From contig JAFEFU010000056.1 in the NCBI GenBank assembly GCA_018240425.1, forward strand, positions 1 through 64,000: a DNA stretch of 64,000 bases. Direction: 5' to 3'. The position numbers and the translations under genes are program-made. Below, piece by piece: positions 1 through 10,308 of this stretch; the first letter of the stretch is position 1, and each line of letters opens with the position of its first letter. The notes below the pieces were generated by a model. The model was not told where the DNA came from and made no database searches. It was given only the letters and a program-made list of their open reading frames with translations. This stretch comes from Pseudomonadota bacterium (lineage in GTDB: Bacteria; Pseudomonadota; Alphaproteobacteria; Rhodobacterales; Rhodobacteraceae).

Positions 1-3011
<3,011 letters not shown>

Positions 3012-3093
3012 CGTCAATCCCTCTTGTCGTCCCCTCATTAGCGTCGGGGCGCGGAAAGGCCAAGGGATCAGTGCCTGTGGAGTCCGCCCGCGA

Positions 3094-3588
3094 TCAGCGT
3101 CCGGCGCGGGCGGCCTCGATTGCCGCCATGTCGATCTTTCTCATGGTCATCATCGCCTCCATCGCGCGCTTGGCGGCCGCCCGGTCGGGGTCGTTGATCG
3201 CCTCGATCAGCACCCGGGGGACGATCTGCCAGTAAAGGCCGAAGCGGTCGCGGCACCAGCTGCATTGGCTTTCTTCGCCGCCGTTGCCGGTGATGGCCGC
3301 CCAGTAGCTGTCGGTTTCCTCCTGCGTCTCGGTGAAGACCTGGAACGAGACCGCCTGGTTGAAGCGAAAGTGGGGGCCGCCGTTCAGCCCCATGAAGGGC
3401 TGGCCGAGGACGGTGAAGTCGACGGTCAGTTCCTGCCCCTGGCGGGCCGAGGGATTGTCGGCGGGCGAGGCGAGCGCCGGGCCGACGTGGCTGTCGGGAA
3501 AGGTGGCGGCGTAGAATTCCGCCGCCTCGCGGGCATTGCCGTCGAACCACAGGCAGGTGACGATGCGGTTTCGGGGTGCGGCGGTCAT
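3094..3588 (-). CDS. VOC family protein, PhnB/3-demethylubiquinone-methyltransferase-like fold
   Basis: A 164-residue single-domain protein of the vicinal oxygen chelate superfamily, PhnB-like branch. Recognisable family blocks are [19 protein letters not shown] at the N-terminus, then GLNGGPHF, and the late block [16 protein letters not shown] typical of PhnB-like proteins. The C-terminal stretch [20 protein letters not shown] is also seen in this branch. It is the last gene of a three-gene run; its ATG overlaps the stop of the upstream VOC gene as ATGA, so translation is probably coupled. The substrate is unknown; such proteins are often annotated only by fold. No signal peptide. Confidence 0.88.
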   Translation of the reverse strand: MTAAPRNRIVTCLWFDGNAREAAEFYAATFPDSHVGPALASPADNPSARQGQELTVDFTVLGQPFMGLNGGPHFRFNQAVSFQVFTETQEETDSYWAAITGNGGEESQCSWCRDRFGLYWQIVPRVLIEAINDPDRAAAKRAMEAMMTMRKIDMAAIEAARAGR

Positions 3589-4358
3589 TTCGGGCCGACC
3601 ACGGCGAAATGCGCCCCCTGCGGGTCGCGGGCGACGGCGATGAAGGCGCCGCCGGGAACTTCCATCGGGCCGTGGAGGACGGTGCCGGCCGCGGCCTTGA
3701 TCCGCCCGATCGCGGCATCGGTGCCGGTGACGCCGAAATAGGGCAGCCAGCAGGCCGCCGGCGAATTGCCGAGGCCCATCATGCCGCCGATGTCCTGCCC
3801 CTGGTGCGAAAAGAGCTGGTAGGAGCCCATCTCGCCCATGCCCACCGCGCGCGATTTCTGCCAGCCGAAGGCCGCCGAGTAGAAATCGAACCCCTTCGCG
3901 GGATCGGAACTCATCAGTTCGTTCCAGTTGCCGTGGCCCGCCTTCATCTGGTCGAAGGCGCCGCCCCCGCCGCCGCCCGGCATCGGCAGCGGTTCGAGGA
4001 TGCCGAAGCCCGCGCCCTGCGGGTCGCCGAGGATGGCGAAGCGCCCGGTTCCGGGGATGTCTGCCACCGGCCGGTGGACCTTCGCGCCGGCTTTCTGCAT
4101 TGCGGCGACAGTCTTGTCGGCGTCGTCGACCGCGAAGTAGATCATCCACATCGGAGGCATTCCGGCGACATCCGCGGGCATGTCCATCGCGCCCGCGACC
4201 ATCGCCCCGCCGATGCTGGCGAGGTGGTAGGTGAAGCCCTCCATCCCGGCGTCGGCGAAGGTCCAGCCCAACACCTTGCCGTAGAAGGTTTCGGCAGCCT
4301 TCAGGCTGCCGGGGCTGGTGGAGAGTTCGTACCAGCAGGGGGTGCCGTGATGGGTCAT
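3585..4358 (-). CDS. VOC family protein with two glyoxalase-like domains
   Basis: 257 residues built from two tandem glyoxalase/bleomycin-resistance-type modules. The first runs from TPCWYELSTSP to DPQGAGFGILEP (about residues 5-120). After a glycine-rich linker (PGGGGGG), the second runs from NWNELMSSDPAKGFDFYSAAFGW to [13 protein letters not shown]. The repeated WxE/WNEL openings and DPQGA.F endings mark the internal duplication. It sits in the middle of an ATGA-coupled trio with DUF1428 upstream and a PhnB-like VOC protein downstream. Family members are metal-dependent or scaffold proteins of varied function; no substrate can be assigned here. Confidence 0.9.
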   Translation of the reverse strand: MTHHGTPCWYELSTSPGSLKAAETFYGKVLGWTFADAGMEGFTYHLASIGGAMVAGAMDMPADVAGMPPMWMIYFAVDDADKTVAAMQKAGAKVHRPVADIPGTGRFAILGDPQGAGFGILEPLPMPGGGGGGAFDQMKAGHGNWNELMSSDPAKGFDFYSAAFGWQKSRAVGMGEMGSYQLFSHQGQDIGGMMGLGNSPAACWLPYFGVTGTDAAIGRIKAAAGTVLHGPMEVPGGAFIAVARDPQGAHFAVVGPK

Positions 4359-4717
4359 TTCGCGGCTCCTTCCATCAGGATCGGCTCGAACCCGCCGTAG
4401 ATCATGCGCTTGCCGTCGAAGGGCATGGCCGACGTGTCGGGGACCGGGGTCGCCTCCATCATCGTCTTGTAGGCGGCATCGCGCGTCGCCTTGTCGGGCC
4501 AGGTCAGCCATGCAAGGGTCACGGTTTCGTCCGGCTTCGCATCGACGGCGCGCAGGAAGTCGGTCTGCTTGCCGGGCGGCACGTCGTTGCCCCAGCAGAC
4601 CGCCAGCGACTGCGCGCCCAGCTTGCGGAACTCGGGCCACCATTTGGCCTCGTACGCGCGGTATTCCTCGCGCTTGGCGGTGGGCACCGGAATGACGAAT
4701 CCATCGACATAGGGCAT
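4355..4717 (-). CDS. DUF1428 family protein
   Basis: A 120-residue protein matching DUF1428: it opens with MPYVDGFVIPVP and has the family blocks YRAYEAKWWPEFRKLGA, WPDKATRDAAYK and MPFDGKRMIYGGFEP. The fold is a small dimeric alpha/beta barrel; no reaction is established that I know of. The chosen ATG at 4717 is preceded by GGAGGAAA and starts at the conserved motif, so I prefer it over an upstream in-frame codon. It is first in a three-gene ATGA-coupled unit transcribed away from the HxlR gene, which probably controls it. Confidence 0.9.
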   Translation of the reverse strand: MPYVDGFVIPVPTAKREEYRAYEAKWWPEFRKLGAQSLAVCWGNDVPPGKQTDFLRAVDAKPDETVTLAWLTWPDKATRDAAYKTMMEATPVPDTSAMPFDGKRMIYGGFEPILMEGAAK

Positions 4718-4793
4718 CGCGTTTCCTCCGAGTCGGGTTGATGCGGGAAGGCTGGCATGATAGGTTACAAAAAACAACTATAAGTTTCCAAAG

Positions 4794-5450
4794 ATGACTG
4801 AACTGGGCAATCCGCCGCGCAGGCGCTATGACGAGGGCTGCATCGCCGCCCATGCGCTCGACGTGCTGGGCGACCGCTGGGCGCTTCTGGTGATCCGCGA
4901 ATTGCTGCTCGGGTCCAAGCGGTTCGGGGCGATCCGTGCCGGCCTGCCGGGGATCAGCGCCAACATCCTGACCCAGCGGCTGGAGGGCCTGGAAGGGCAG
5001 GGCGTACTGGTGCGGCGGACGCTGCCGGCGCCCGCCTCGGTGCAGGTCTATGAGCTGACGGCGCTCGGCCTCGCGGTGCGGCCGGTGATCGAGGCGCTGT
5101 GCCGCTGGGGGGTGCAACTGCCCGGCCATGATCCGCGCCGCTTCATCAGTCCGACGGCGCTGATGCTGTCGATGGCGGCGGTGGCGCGGCCGGGCAACGG
5201 GCCGGACCTTGCCGCCGGGTTCCGGCTGGATGGCGAGTCGTTTGCCATGACCGTGCGCGGCGGCCGCTGTGAAGTGGTGCGGGGCGAAGCGCCGGCGGCG
5301 ATGGAGTTTTCCGGCGGCGCCAATGCCGCGGCTTCGGCAATCTACGGCCCGCGCCCGCTGCGCGAGGCGGTGGCCGGGGGACTTGTCGCGTTTTCGGGCG
5401 ATCTGGACGAAGGCCAGCGCTTCGTCGATCTGTTCAGCCTGCGGGCGTGA
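4794..5450 (+). CDS. HxlR-family winged-helix transcriptional regulator
   Basis: 218 residues. The N-terminal half is an HxlR/MarR-like winged helix: CIAAHALDVLGDRWALLVIRELLLGSKRF is the family hallmark, followed by the recognition region GISANILTQRLEGLEGQGVLVRR. The C-terminal 100 residues resemble an SCP2-like ligand-binding extension, found in a longer HxlR subset. It is divergent from the DUF1428-VOC-VOC trio. The 76-base gap is AT-rich for this genome (GTTACAAAAAACAACTATAA) and holds a weak inverted GGNNAC/GTNNCC-type arrangement that may be its operator. The Shine-Dalgarno is weak, so the start is less certain than the family. Confidence 0.92.
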   Translation: MTELGNPPRRRYDEGCIAAHALDVLGDRWALLVIRELLLGSKRFGAIRAGLPGISANILTQRLEGLEGQGVLVRRTLPAPASVQVYELTALGLAVRPVIEALCRWGVQLPGHDPRRFISPTALMLSMAAVARPGNGPDLAAGFRLDGESFAMTVRGGRCEVVRGEAPAAMEFSGGANAAASAIYGPRPLREAVAGGLVAFSGDLDEGQRFVDLFSLRA

Positions 5451-5456
5451 GTCAGG

Positions 5457-5888
5457 CTAAACCGCCCGGTCGATCTTGGTCGACAGGTGGATCAGGCTTT
5501 CGGAGGACTTCACCCCGGTCATCTCGCCGATCTGGTCGAGGGTGGCGTCCAGCACCGCCGTCGAGGGCGCCGAGACCTGCAGGAGGAGATCGACGCGGCC
5601 CGAGGTGGTATGGACGCGCTCGACCTCGGCGATCGACTTCAGGCGGCTGAGCACATTGGCCTGCGAGCGCGGCTCGATCGTCAGCAGCACGGTGGCGCGG
5701 ATGCGGCCCTGGCGGGCGGCCTCGCCCAGTTTCACGGTGTAGCCGGCGATGACGCCGGTGGTCTCCAGCCGCTCCAGCCGGGCCTGGATGGTCGAGCGCG
5801 CCACCTTCAGCCGGCGGGCAAGCGTGGCGATCGAAATGCGCGCATCGGACCCCAGAAGCGCCAGCATCGCCCGGTCAAGGTCGTCCAT
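5457..5888 (-). CDS. Lrp/AsnC-family transcriptional regulator
   Basis: A 143-residue Lrp/AsnC protein. The N-terminal helix-turn-helix is visible as DDLDRAMLALLGSDARISIATLARRLKVARSTIQARLERLETTGVI, followed by a RAM ligand-binding/oligomerisation domain with VERVHTTSGRVDLLLQVSA. I chose ATG 5888 because AGG lies 8 bases upstream; a GTG three codons earlier would leave no ribosome-site spacing. It is divergent from the decarboxylase gene at 6122 and is the likely regulator of it. This type of regulator usually senses an amino acid, so ornithine, lysine or arginine is a fair guess only. Confidence 0.92.
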   Translation of the reverse strand: MDDLDRAMLALLGSDARISIATLARRLKVARSTIQARLERLETTGVIAGYTVKLGEAARQGRIRATVLLTIEPRSQANVLSRLKSIAEVERVHTTSGRVDLLLQVSAPSTAVLDATLDQIGEMTGVKSSESLIHLSTKIDRAV

Positions 5889-5959
5889 CTGCAACACCTG
5901 CCAGTTTAACCCGATATGCCGTCATTATAACGATGCTGCACCACATTTCTACACTTCAT

Positions 5960-6115
5960 GTCGGTAGGAATGTGTCCCATATCGCGCAGACTTCGTTCAG
6001 GTGAAAGGGCGGTCCCGCAGCGGCTCCGCACCTGGCCTGGTTGGTGGACCGCGTAAGCGTCTTCTGACCCGTAAAGCCGGGGAAAAAGGTGGCTGCGCCT
6101 TGTTGGCAAGGGACA
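5960..6115 (+). ncRNA. Candidate speF-type structured 5' leader
   Basis: The 230-base gap before the ornithine-decarboxylase-type gene is unusually long for this window and reads like a structured RNA. The segments GCGGTCC (6009-6015) and GGACCGC (6046-6052) can pair over 7 bp around a GC-rich interior. The ribosome site AAGGGA sits just beyond 6108. A conserved RNA named speF is known upstream of ornithine decarboxylase genes in alphaproteobacteria; position and neighbour fit it. I am matching by context and foldability, not by a covariance model, and the boundaries are approximate. Confidence 0.45.
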
Positions 6116-6121
6116 ACGCCG

Positions 6122-7267
6122 ATGGGGCTTTCCAAGACTATATGGACGAATCCGTCCGAATTCCTGCGTTCGCAGCAACCCGACAATCCGGTGATGTTCT
6201 TCGCGCCCTCGGTCCTGCAGGCGACGGCGCGGCGCTTCATCGACGGCTTTCCGGGGATGGTGACCTATGCAGTCAAGTCGAACCCCGACGAGATGGTGAT
6301 CCAGAACCTGGTGGCCGCCGGGGTCAAGGGGTTCGACGTGGCCTCGCCCGCCGAGATCGCGCTGATCCGCCGCCTCGCCCCCGGCGCGGCCATGCATTAC
6401 AACAACCCGGTGCGCGCCCGCCACGAGATCGCCTATGCGGTGACCGAGGGGGTCGTCTCCTATTCGGTCGACAGCCGGTCCGAGCTGGAAAAGCTGATCG
6501 AGCTGGTGCCGGCCGAGAACACCGAGATCACCGTGCGCTTCAAGCTGCCGGTGCAGGGGGCGGCCTACAATTTCGGCGCCAAGTTCGGGGCGACGGTGGA
6601 CCTGGCCGCCGAGCTGCTGGCACGGGTGAAGGAAGCGGGGTTCATCACCTCGCTGACCTTCCATCCGGGCACGCAGTGCACCGACCCGATGGCCTGGGAC
6701 AGCTATGTCCGCGCCGCGGCCGAGATCTGCCGGCTGTCCGGCGTCAAGGCGCGGCGGCTGAATGTGGGCGGCGGTTTCCCCTCGCACCGCCAGCCGGGCG
6801 AGCTGCCGCAGCTTGACGCGATCTTCGCCCTGATCGGCCGGGTGGCGGACGAGGCCTTTGCCGGTGCCCCGCCAGCCCTTGTGTGCGAGCCGGGCCGTGG
6901 TCTGGTCGCGGAAAGCTTTGTCAGCGCCGCGCGGGTCAAGGGCGTGCGCGACGGATCGCACGTGTTCCTGAACGACGGCACCTACGGCTGCATGGACGAA
7001 CTGCCGCTGACCGGCATGATCAACCGCATCCATGTCCTTGCCCCGGACGGGCGCAAGCGCGAAGGGGCGCCCGAGCCGCGCATCGTCTTCGGGCCGACCT
7101 GCGATTCCGTCGACCGGCTGCCGGGCGAGATCGCGCTGGCCGGGGACATAGCCGAAGGCGACTACGTCGTGATCGAGGGGATGGGGGCCTATTCGACGGC
7201 GACCAACACCCCCTTCAACGGCTTTGGCGCGGTGACGGTCGCCACCGTCATGTCGCCGGCCGTCTGA
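6122..7267 (+). CDS. Type III PLP-dependent decarboxylase (ornithine/lysine decarboxylase-like)
   Basis: 381 residues of the alanine-racemase-fold (group IV) decarboxylases. YAVKSNP places the PLP-binding lysine at residue 52. Further hallmarks are FHPGTQC, LNVGGGFP, the phosphate-binding CEPGR, the dimer-partner loop NDGTYGCMDELPL, and GPTCDSVDRL carrying the Cys-Asp pair of ornithine decarboxylases. It most likely decarboxylates ornithine (possibly lysine) to a diamine, feeding polyamine synthesis. Start 6122 is supported by AAGGGA 8 bases upstream. It is preceded by a long, foldable leader and is divergent from an Lrp-type regulator, suggesting both RNA-level and transcriptional control. 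Substrate specificity is not settled by sequence. Confidence 0.92.
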   Translation: MGLSKTIWTNPSEFLRSQQPDNPVMFFAPSVLQATARRFIDGFPGMVTYAVKSNPDEMVIQNLVAAGVKGFDVASPAEIALIRRLAPGAAMHYNNPVRARHEIAYAVTEGVVSYSVDSRSELEKLIELVPAENTEITVRFKLPVQGAAYNFGAKFGATVDLAAELLARVKEAGFITSLTFHPGTQCTDPMAWDSYVRAAAEICRLSGVKARRLNVGGGFPSHRQPGELPQLDAIFALIGRVADEAFAGAPPALVCEPGRGLVAESFVSAARVKGVRDGSHVFLNDGTYGCMDELPLTGMINRIHVLAPDGRKREGAPEPRIVFGPTCDSVDRLPGEIALAGDIAEGDYVVIEGMGAYSTATNTPFNGFGAVTVATVMSPAV

Positions 7268-7290
7268 GGCCGGGTGCCTGCGGTGCCGGG

Positions 7291-7329
7291 GCGGCAACAG
7301 CGGGGCGGCGGGGTCGCCTCTGTTGCCGC
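7291..7329 (+). terminator. Stem-loop after the decarboxylase gene
   Basis: GCGGCAACAG (7291-7300) and CTGTTGCCGC (7320-7329) form a perfect 10-bp stem with a 19-base loop, 24 bases after the decarboxylase stop. There is no following U-run, so it may be an attenuating or RNA-stabilising hairpin rather than a classical terminator. Confidence 0.4.
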
Positions 7330-7410
7330 GCCGGCCTGTTCGCAACTGCTTGAGTTGACTTGCCGTTAGGCCTGCTGCGACTATCTCTGCATCAGGAGGC
7401 GCGGACGGCA

Positions 7411-8511
7411 GTGACGGCAGGCCTGACCGAAAGACTGATCAAGCTCCTGCGGATCGGGCGCAGGGTGGAAGCCCACGCGCCCGCGCCGCAGCCGGCCTCG
7501 CTCAAGGTGCGCGCGCCCACCGACCATGTGATCCTGCTGGACGGAACATTGGGCGCGCTCGACCCCGAGCATCAGACCAACGTCGGCCGCATCTACCACC
7601 TCTTGCGCGCCGCGCCCCAGTCGGCGCGGCTGTCGATCTATTACGAGGCGGGCGTTCAGTGGCATGTCTGGCGCGACACCGCCAACGTGGCGATGGGGCG
7701 CGGCATCAACCGCCAGATTCGCCGCGCCTATGGCTGGCTGGCCAGCCACTACCGCCCCGGCGACCGGATCTTCCTGTTCGGCTATTCGCGCGGCGCCTAT
7801 GCGGTGCGGTCGCTGGCCGGGATACTGGACCAGGTGGGGCTGGTGCGGGCCGAGGAGGCGACCGAGCGCAACATCATGCTGGCCTGGCGCTATTACCAGA
7901 CCGCCGACCATTCCGCCGGCCGCGCCCAGTTCGCCCGCCGCTTCTGCCACGGCACCGCCGATGTCGAGATGATCGGCGTGTTCGACACCGTCAAGGCCCT
8001 GGGCGTACGGCTGCCGTTCCTGTGGATGTGGACCGAGCCGCAGCACGAGTTCCACAGCCACGCCCTCAGCCATGTCGTGCGGCACGGCTTCCAGGCCCTT
8101 GCGCTTGACGAGACCCGCGCCGCCTTCGATCCGATCCTGTGGGACACGGCCGACGGCGGCTGGCAGGGCCGGGTCGAGCAGGTCTGGTTTCGGGGTTCGC
8201 ACGGGGACGTGGGTGGCCAGCTGTCGGGATTCGAGGTGGCGCGGCCCCTGTCGAACATCCCGCTGACCTGGATGCTGGAGCGGGCCGAGCGGTTCGGCCT
8301 GCGCCTGCCCGACGACTGGCGCAGCGGGCTGCCCTGCGATGCCTCCGCCGCCGGGATCGGCACGACGCGCGGCTGGGGCAAGGCCTTCCTCTTGCGCGCG
8401 CGCCGCCCCGTCGGCCGAGACCCGTCCGAACGCATCCACGCCAGCGCACAGGACACGCGCCGGGCGCGGTTCTGGCTGAAGCGCGCACCGCAACTGGTGC
8501 CGCATTCCTGA
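7411..8511 (+). CDS. DUF2235-domain alpha/beta hydrolase-like protein
   Basis: About 366 residues of the DUF2235 family, an alpha/beta-hydrolase-like group. Landmarks are the opening DHVILLDGTLGAL, the nucleophile-elbow motif FGYSRGAYAVRSLAG, IGVFDTVKALG, and the late GSHGDVGGQL. Some relatives are type VI secretion phospholipase effectors, but no secretion genes, VgrG or immunity gene are nearby, so a housekeeping or stress hydrolase is equally possible. The start is uncertain: GTG at 7411 has CAGGAGG 11 bases upstream, while an in-frame TTG lies at 7360 without a ribosome site. No signal peptide is evident. Confidence 0.85.
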   Translation: MTAGLTERLIKLLRIGRRVEAHAPAPQPASLKVRAPTDHVILLDGTLGALDPEHQTNVGRIYHLLRAAPQSARLSIYYEAGVQWHVWRDTANVAMGRGINRQIRRAYGWLASHYRPGDRIFLFGYSRGAYAVRSLAGILDQVGLVRAEEATERNIMLAWRYYQTADHSAGRAQFARRFCHGTADVEMIGVFDTVKALGVRLPFLWMWTEPQHEFHSHALSHVVRHGFQALALDETRAAFDPILWDTADGGWQGRVEQVWFRGSHGDVGGQLSGFEVARPLSNIPLTWMLERAERFGLRLPDDWRSGLPCDASAAGIGTTRGWGKAFLLRARRPVGRDPSERIHASAQDTRRARFWLKRAPQLVPHS

Positions 8512-8558
8512 AAGGACGGGCAGGCCGGAGGCGACTGTTGCCCGGGTTGCGGAGCCGG

Positions 8559-8726
8559 CTAGAACTGTTTGCTTTATATGTGAATCACGGGCCCAACGAA
8601 GGGCCGCGTCGGCCCGCGGGGTGGCGCCATCGCGCCGCCCCGTGGGGGCGGGCCGGCGCGGCCCGGTCGCTTCGGGCGACCGGGCGGGGGCTAGCGCTGC
8701 GTCAGATAAATTGCAAACTGATCTAG
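8559..8726. repeat. 168-bp structured element bracketed by inverted repeats
   Basis: The gap before the GFA gene contains an element with imperfect inverted ends: CTAGAACTGTTTGC at the left (8559-8572) and, read from the other strand, CTAGATCAGTTTGC at the right end (8726 backwards), both followed by TTTAT within two bases. Inside are three consecutive strong hairpins: 8601-8615 (loop CGT), 8618-8641 (10 bp, loop CATC) and 8662-8684 (9 bp, loop TTCGG). It has no coding potential. It could be a small non-autonomous (MITE-like) repeat or a structured RNA. Confidence 0.5.
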
Positions 8727-8797
8727 ACTTTGCGCGGCCCCTGCCTGAGTCGGTGCGGTGCCGGTCCGATCCCGCGCCCCCGACCCGGAGAACGCTG

Positions 8798-9205
8798 ATG
8801 CCGCCTGTCACCATCGGTTCCTGCCTGTGCGGGAAAGTCAGCTTTCGCATAGCGGGGAGTTTTGACGCATTTTTCCTCTGTCACTGTGGCCGCTGCCGCA
8901 AGGATACGGGGTCCGCGCATGCGGCGAACCTGTTTTCGACACAGGCCAGCCTGACCTGGGAGAAGGGGCAGGATCTGGTCCGGACCTACAGGGTGGCCGG
9001 CACGCGTCACGCGCGGAGCTTCTGCGCCGGGTGCGGTGCAGCGCTTCCCGGTGTCCAGATGGACGGTGCGCTGCTGGTGGTGCCGGCCGGCAGCCTGGAC
9101 AGTGACCCGGCGATCAGTCCGACCGCGCACATCTGCTGTGACAGCCGGGCCGCATGGGACAAGGGGTTGGAAACGTTGCCCGAGATCGGCGGCATTCCGG
9201 GATAA
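8798..9205 (+). CDS. GFA-family zinc protein (glutathione-dependent formaldehyde-activating-like)
   Basis: A 135-residue protein of the GFA/CENP-V fold. The zinc ligands are visible as CLCGKVSF (two Cys), CHCGRCRK (three Cys) and FCAGCGAAL (two Cys), in family order. The family was named for S-hydroxymethylglutathione formation, but most members have unproven roles, so the substrate should be left open. Length is normal for the family. It appears monocistronic, follows the structured repeat element at 8559-8726 and is convergent with metF, separated from it by the metF terminator. Confidence 0.9.
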   Translation: MPPVTIGSCLCGKVSFRIAGSFDAFFLCHCGRCRKDTGSAHAANLFSTQASLTWEKGQDLVRTYRVAGTRHARSFCAGCGAALPGVQMDGALLVVPAGSLDSDPAISPTAHICCDSRAAWDKGLETLPEIGGIPG

Positions 9206-9288
9206 GGTGATCACCCGCCTGCCGGGGGCAAGCCAGCATCGGAGCAAGGGAAAGACCGGCCCTTCTTCCATGCCCGGCATCGCGGGCC

Positions 9289-9314
9289 AAAAAAAACGCG
9301 CCCGAAGGCGCGTT
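9289..9314 (-). terminator. Rho-independent terminator of metF
   Basis: On the minus strand AACGCGCC-TTCG-GGCGCGTT forms an 8-bp stem with a stable TTCG loop, followed by a run of eight T (complement of 9289-9296). It is a textbook terminator 30 bases after the metF stop. Confidence 0.92.
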
Positions 9315-9343
9315 ACCCGACAATCCGGGCAGGGAGAAGCGGT

Positions 9344-10210
9344 TCAGGCCACCTTTTCCAGCTTGACCGGCGGGACCAGGCCAAGGGCGGCGCAGACATC
9401 GCGGGTCATCTGCGGGCGGTTGAGGGTGTAGAAGTGCAATTCCTCCACTCCTTCCTCGATCAGCCGCTCGCACAGGACCGAGCATTGGGTCAGCGCCAGA
9501 AGCTCCTCGCGTCCGTCGCGGACCGCATGGGCGAAGGCCTCGTCAAGCTTGGCCGGCACATGGGCGTTGCAACGCTGGGCAAAGCGCTTGGCCCCGTCCC
9601 AGGAGATGACCGGCAGGATGCCGGGGACGACGGGCGCAGTGATGCCGGCCCGGGCGCAGGCGTCGCGGAAGCGCAGGAAGGTCTCGGCCTCGAAGAAGAA
9701 CTGGGTGATGGCGCGGCTCGCGCCGGCGTCGATCTTGCGTTTCAGCCAGTCGATGTCGGCCCAGGGGTTCTGCGCCTCGGGGTGGGGTTCGGGATAGGCG
9801 CCGACGGCGATCTGGAACTTGCCGGTGGCGGCGAGAGCGGCGACCAGTTCGGCCGAATTGGCGAAGCCCTCGGGATGGGGCACGAAGGCGCCGCTGCCCC
9901 GGGGCGGGTCGCCGCGCAGGGCAACGATGTCGGTGACGCCAGCCTCGGCATAGCTTTCGGCGATGGCCAGCGTCTCGGCGCGGCTGGCGTCCACGCAGGT
10001 CAGGTGGGCGGCGACGCGCAGGCCGTAGTGCTGGCCGATGGTCTTGACCGCCTCGTGCGTCAGCTCGCGGGTGGTGCCGCCTGCCCCGTAGGTCACCGAG
10101 ACATATTCGGGGTCGAGCGGCGCCAGCGCCTGCACGGTTTCCCACAGCCGGAACGAGGCGTCGAGCGTGTGGGGCGGGAAGAATTCGAACGAGAGGCGGG
10201 GCGCGGTCAT
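9344..10210 (-). CDS. metF: Methylenetetrahydrofolate reductase
   Basis: 288 residues, the normal bacterial MetF length. It reduces 5,10-methylene-THF to 5-methyl-THF with FAD as cofactor, supplying the methyl group for methionine synthesis. Diagnostic blocks are SFEFFPP at the N-terminus, VSVTYGAGGTTRE, DIVALRGDPP, the KRKIDAGASRAITQFFF block, and the C-terminal FYTLNRP. AAAGGAA lies just upstream of the ATG. It is divergent from a MetR-like LysR regulator, the classic metF-metR arrangement, with a 28-base palindromic site between them. Confidence 0.97.
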   Translation of the reverse strand: MTAPRLSFEFFPPHTLDASFRLWETVQALAPLDPEYVSVTYGAGGTTRELTHEAVKTIGQHYGLRVAAHLTCVDASRAETLAIAESYAEAGVTDIVALRGDPPRGSGAFVPHPEGFANSAELVAALAATGKFQIAVGAYPEPHPEAQNPWADIDWLKRKIDAGASRAITQFFFEAETFLRFRDACARAGITAPVVPGILPVISWDGAKRFAQRCNAHVPAKLDEAFAHAVRDGREELLALTQCSVLCERLIEEGVEELHFYTLNRPQMTRDVCAALGLVPPVKLEKVA

Positions 10211-10235
10211 GGCGGTTCCTTTCTGGCTTGCCCCC

Positions 10236-10263
10236 TTGTCTCACGGTGCTTCTCGTGAGACAA
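10236..10263. promoter_or_regulatory. Palindromic site between metF and metR-like gene
   Basis: TTGTCTCAC (10236-10244) and GTGAGACAA (10255-10263) are perfect 9-bp inverted arms around a 10-base centre, with a T-N-A layout as LysR regulators prefer. It lies 26 bases upstream of the metF ATG and 45 bases upstream of the regulator. It does not match the TGAA-N5-TTCA box described for enteric MetR, so it may be a lineage-specific site or bind another factor. Confidence 0.6.
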
Positions 10264-10308
10264 ATTCATAATCTTCAAGTTCAACATGAGCCGGATTGAA
10301 GAACTGCC

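Noticed and set aside
7411..8511. Type VI secretion effector based on DUF2235.
   Set aside because: No VgrG, PAAR, Hcp or immunity gene nearby; DUF2235 alone does not imply secretion.
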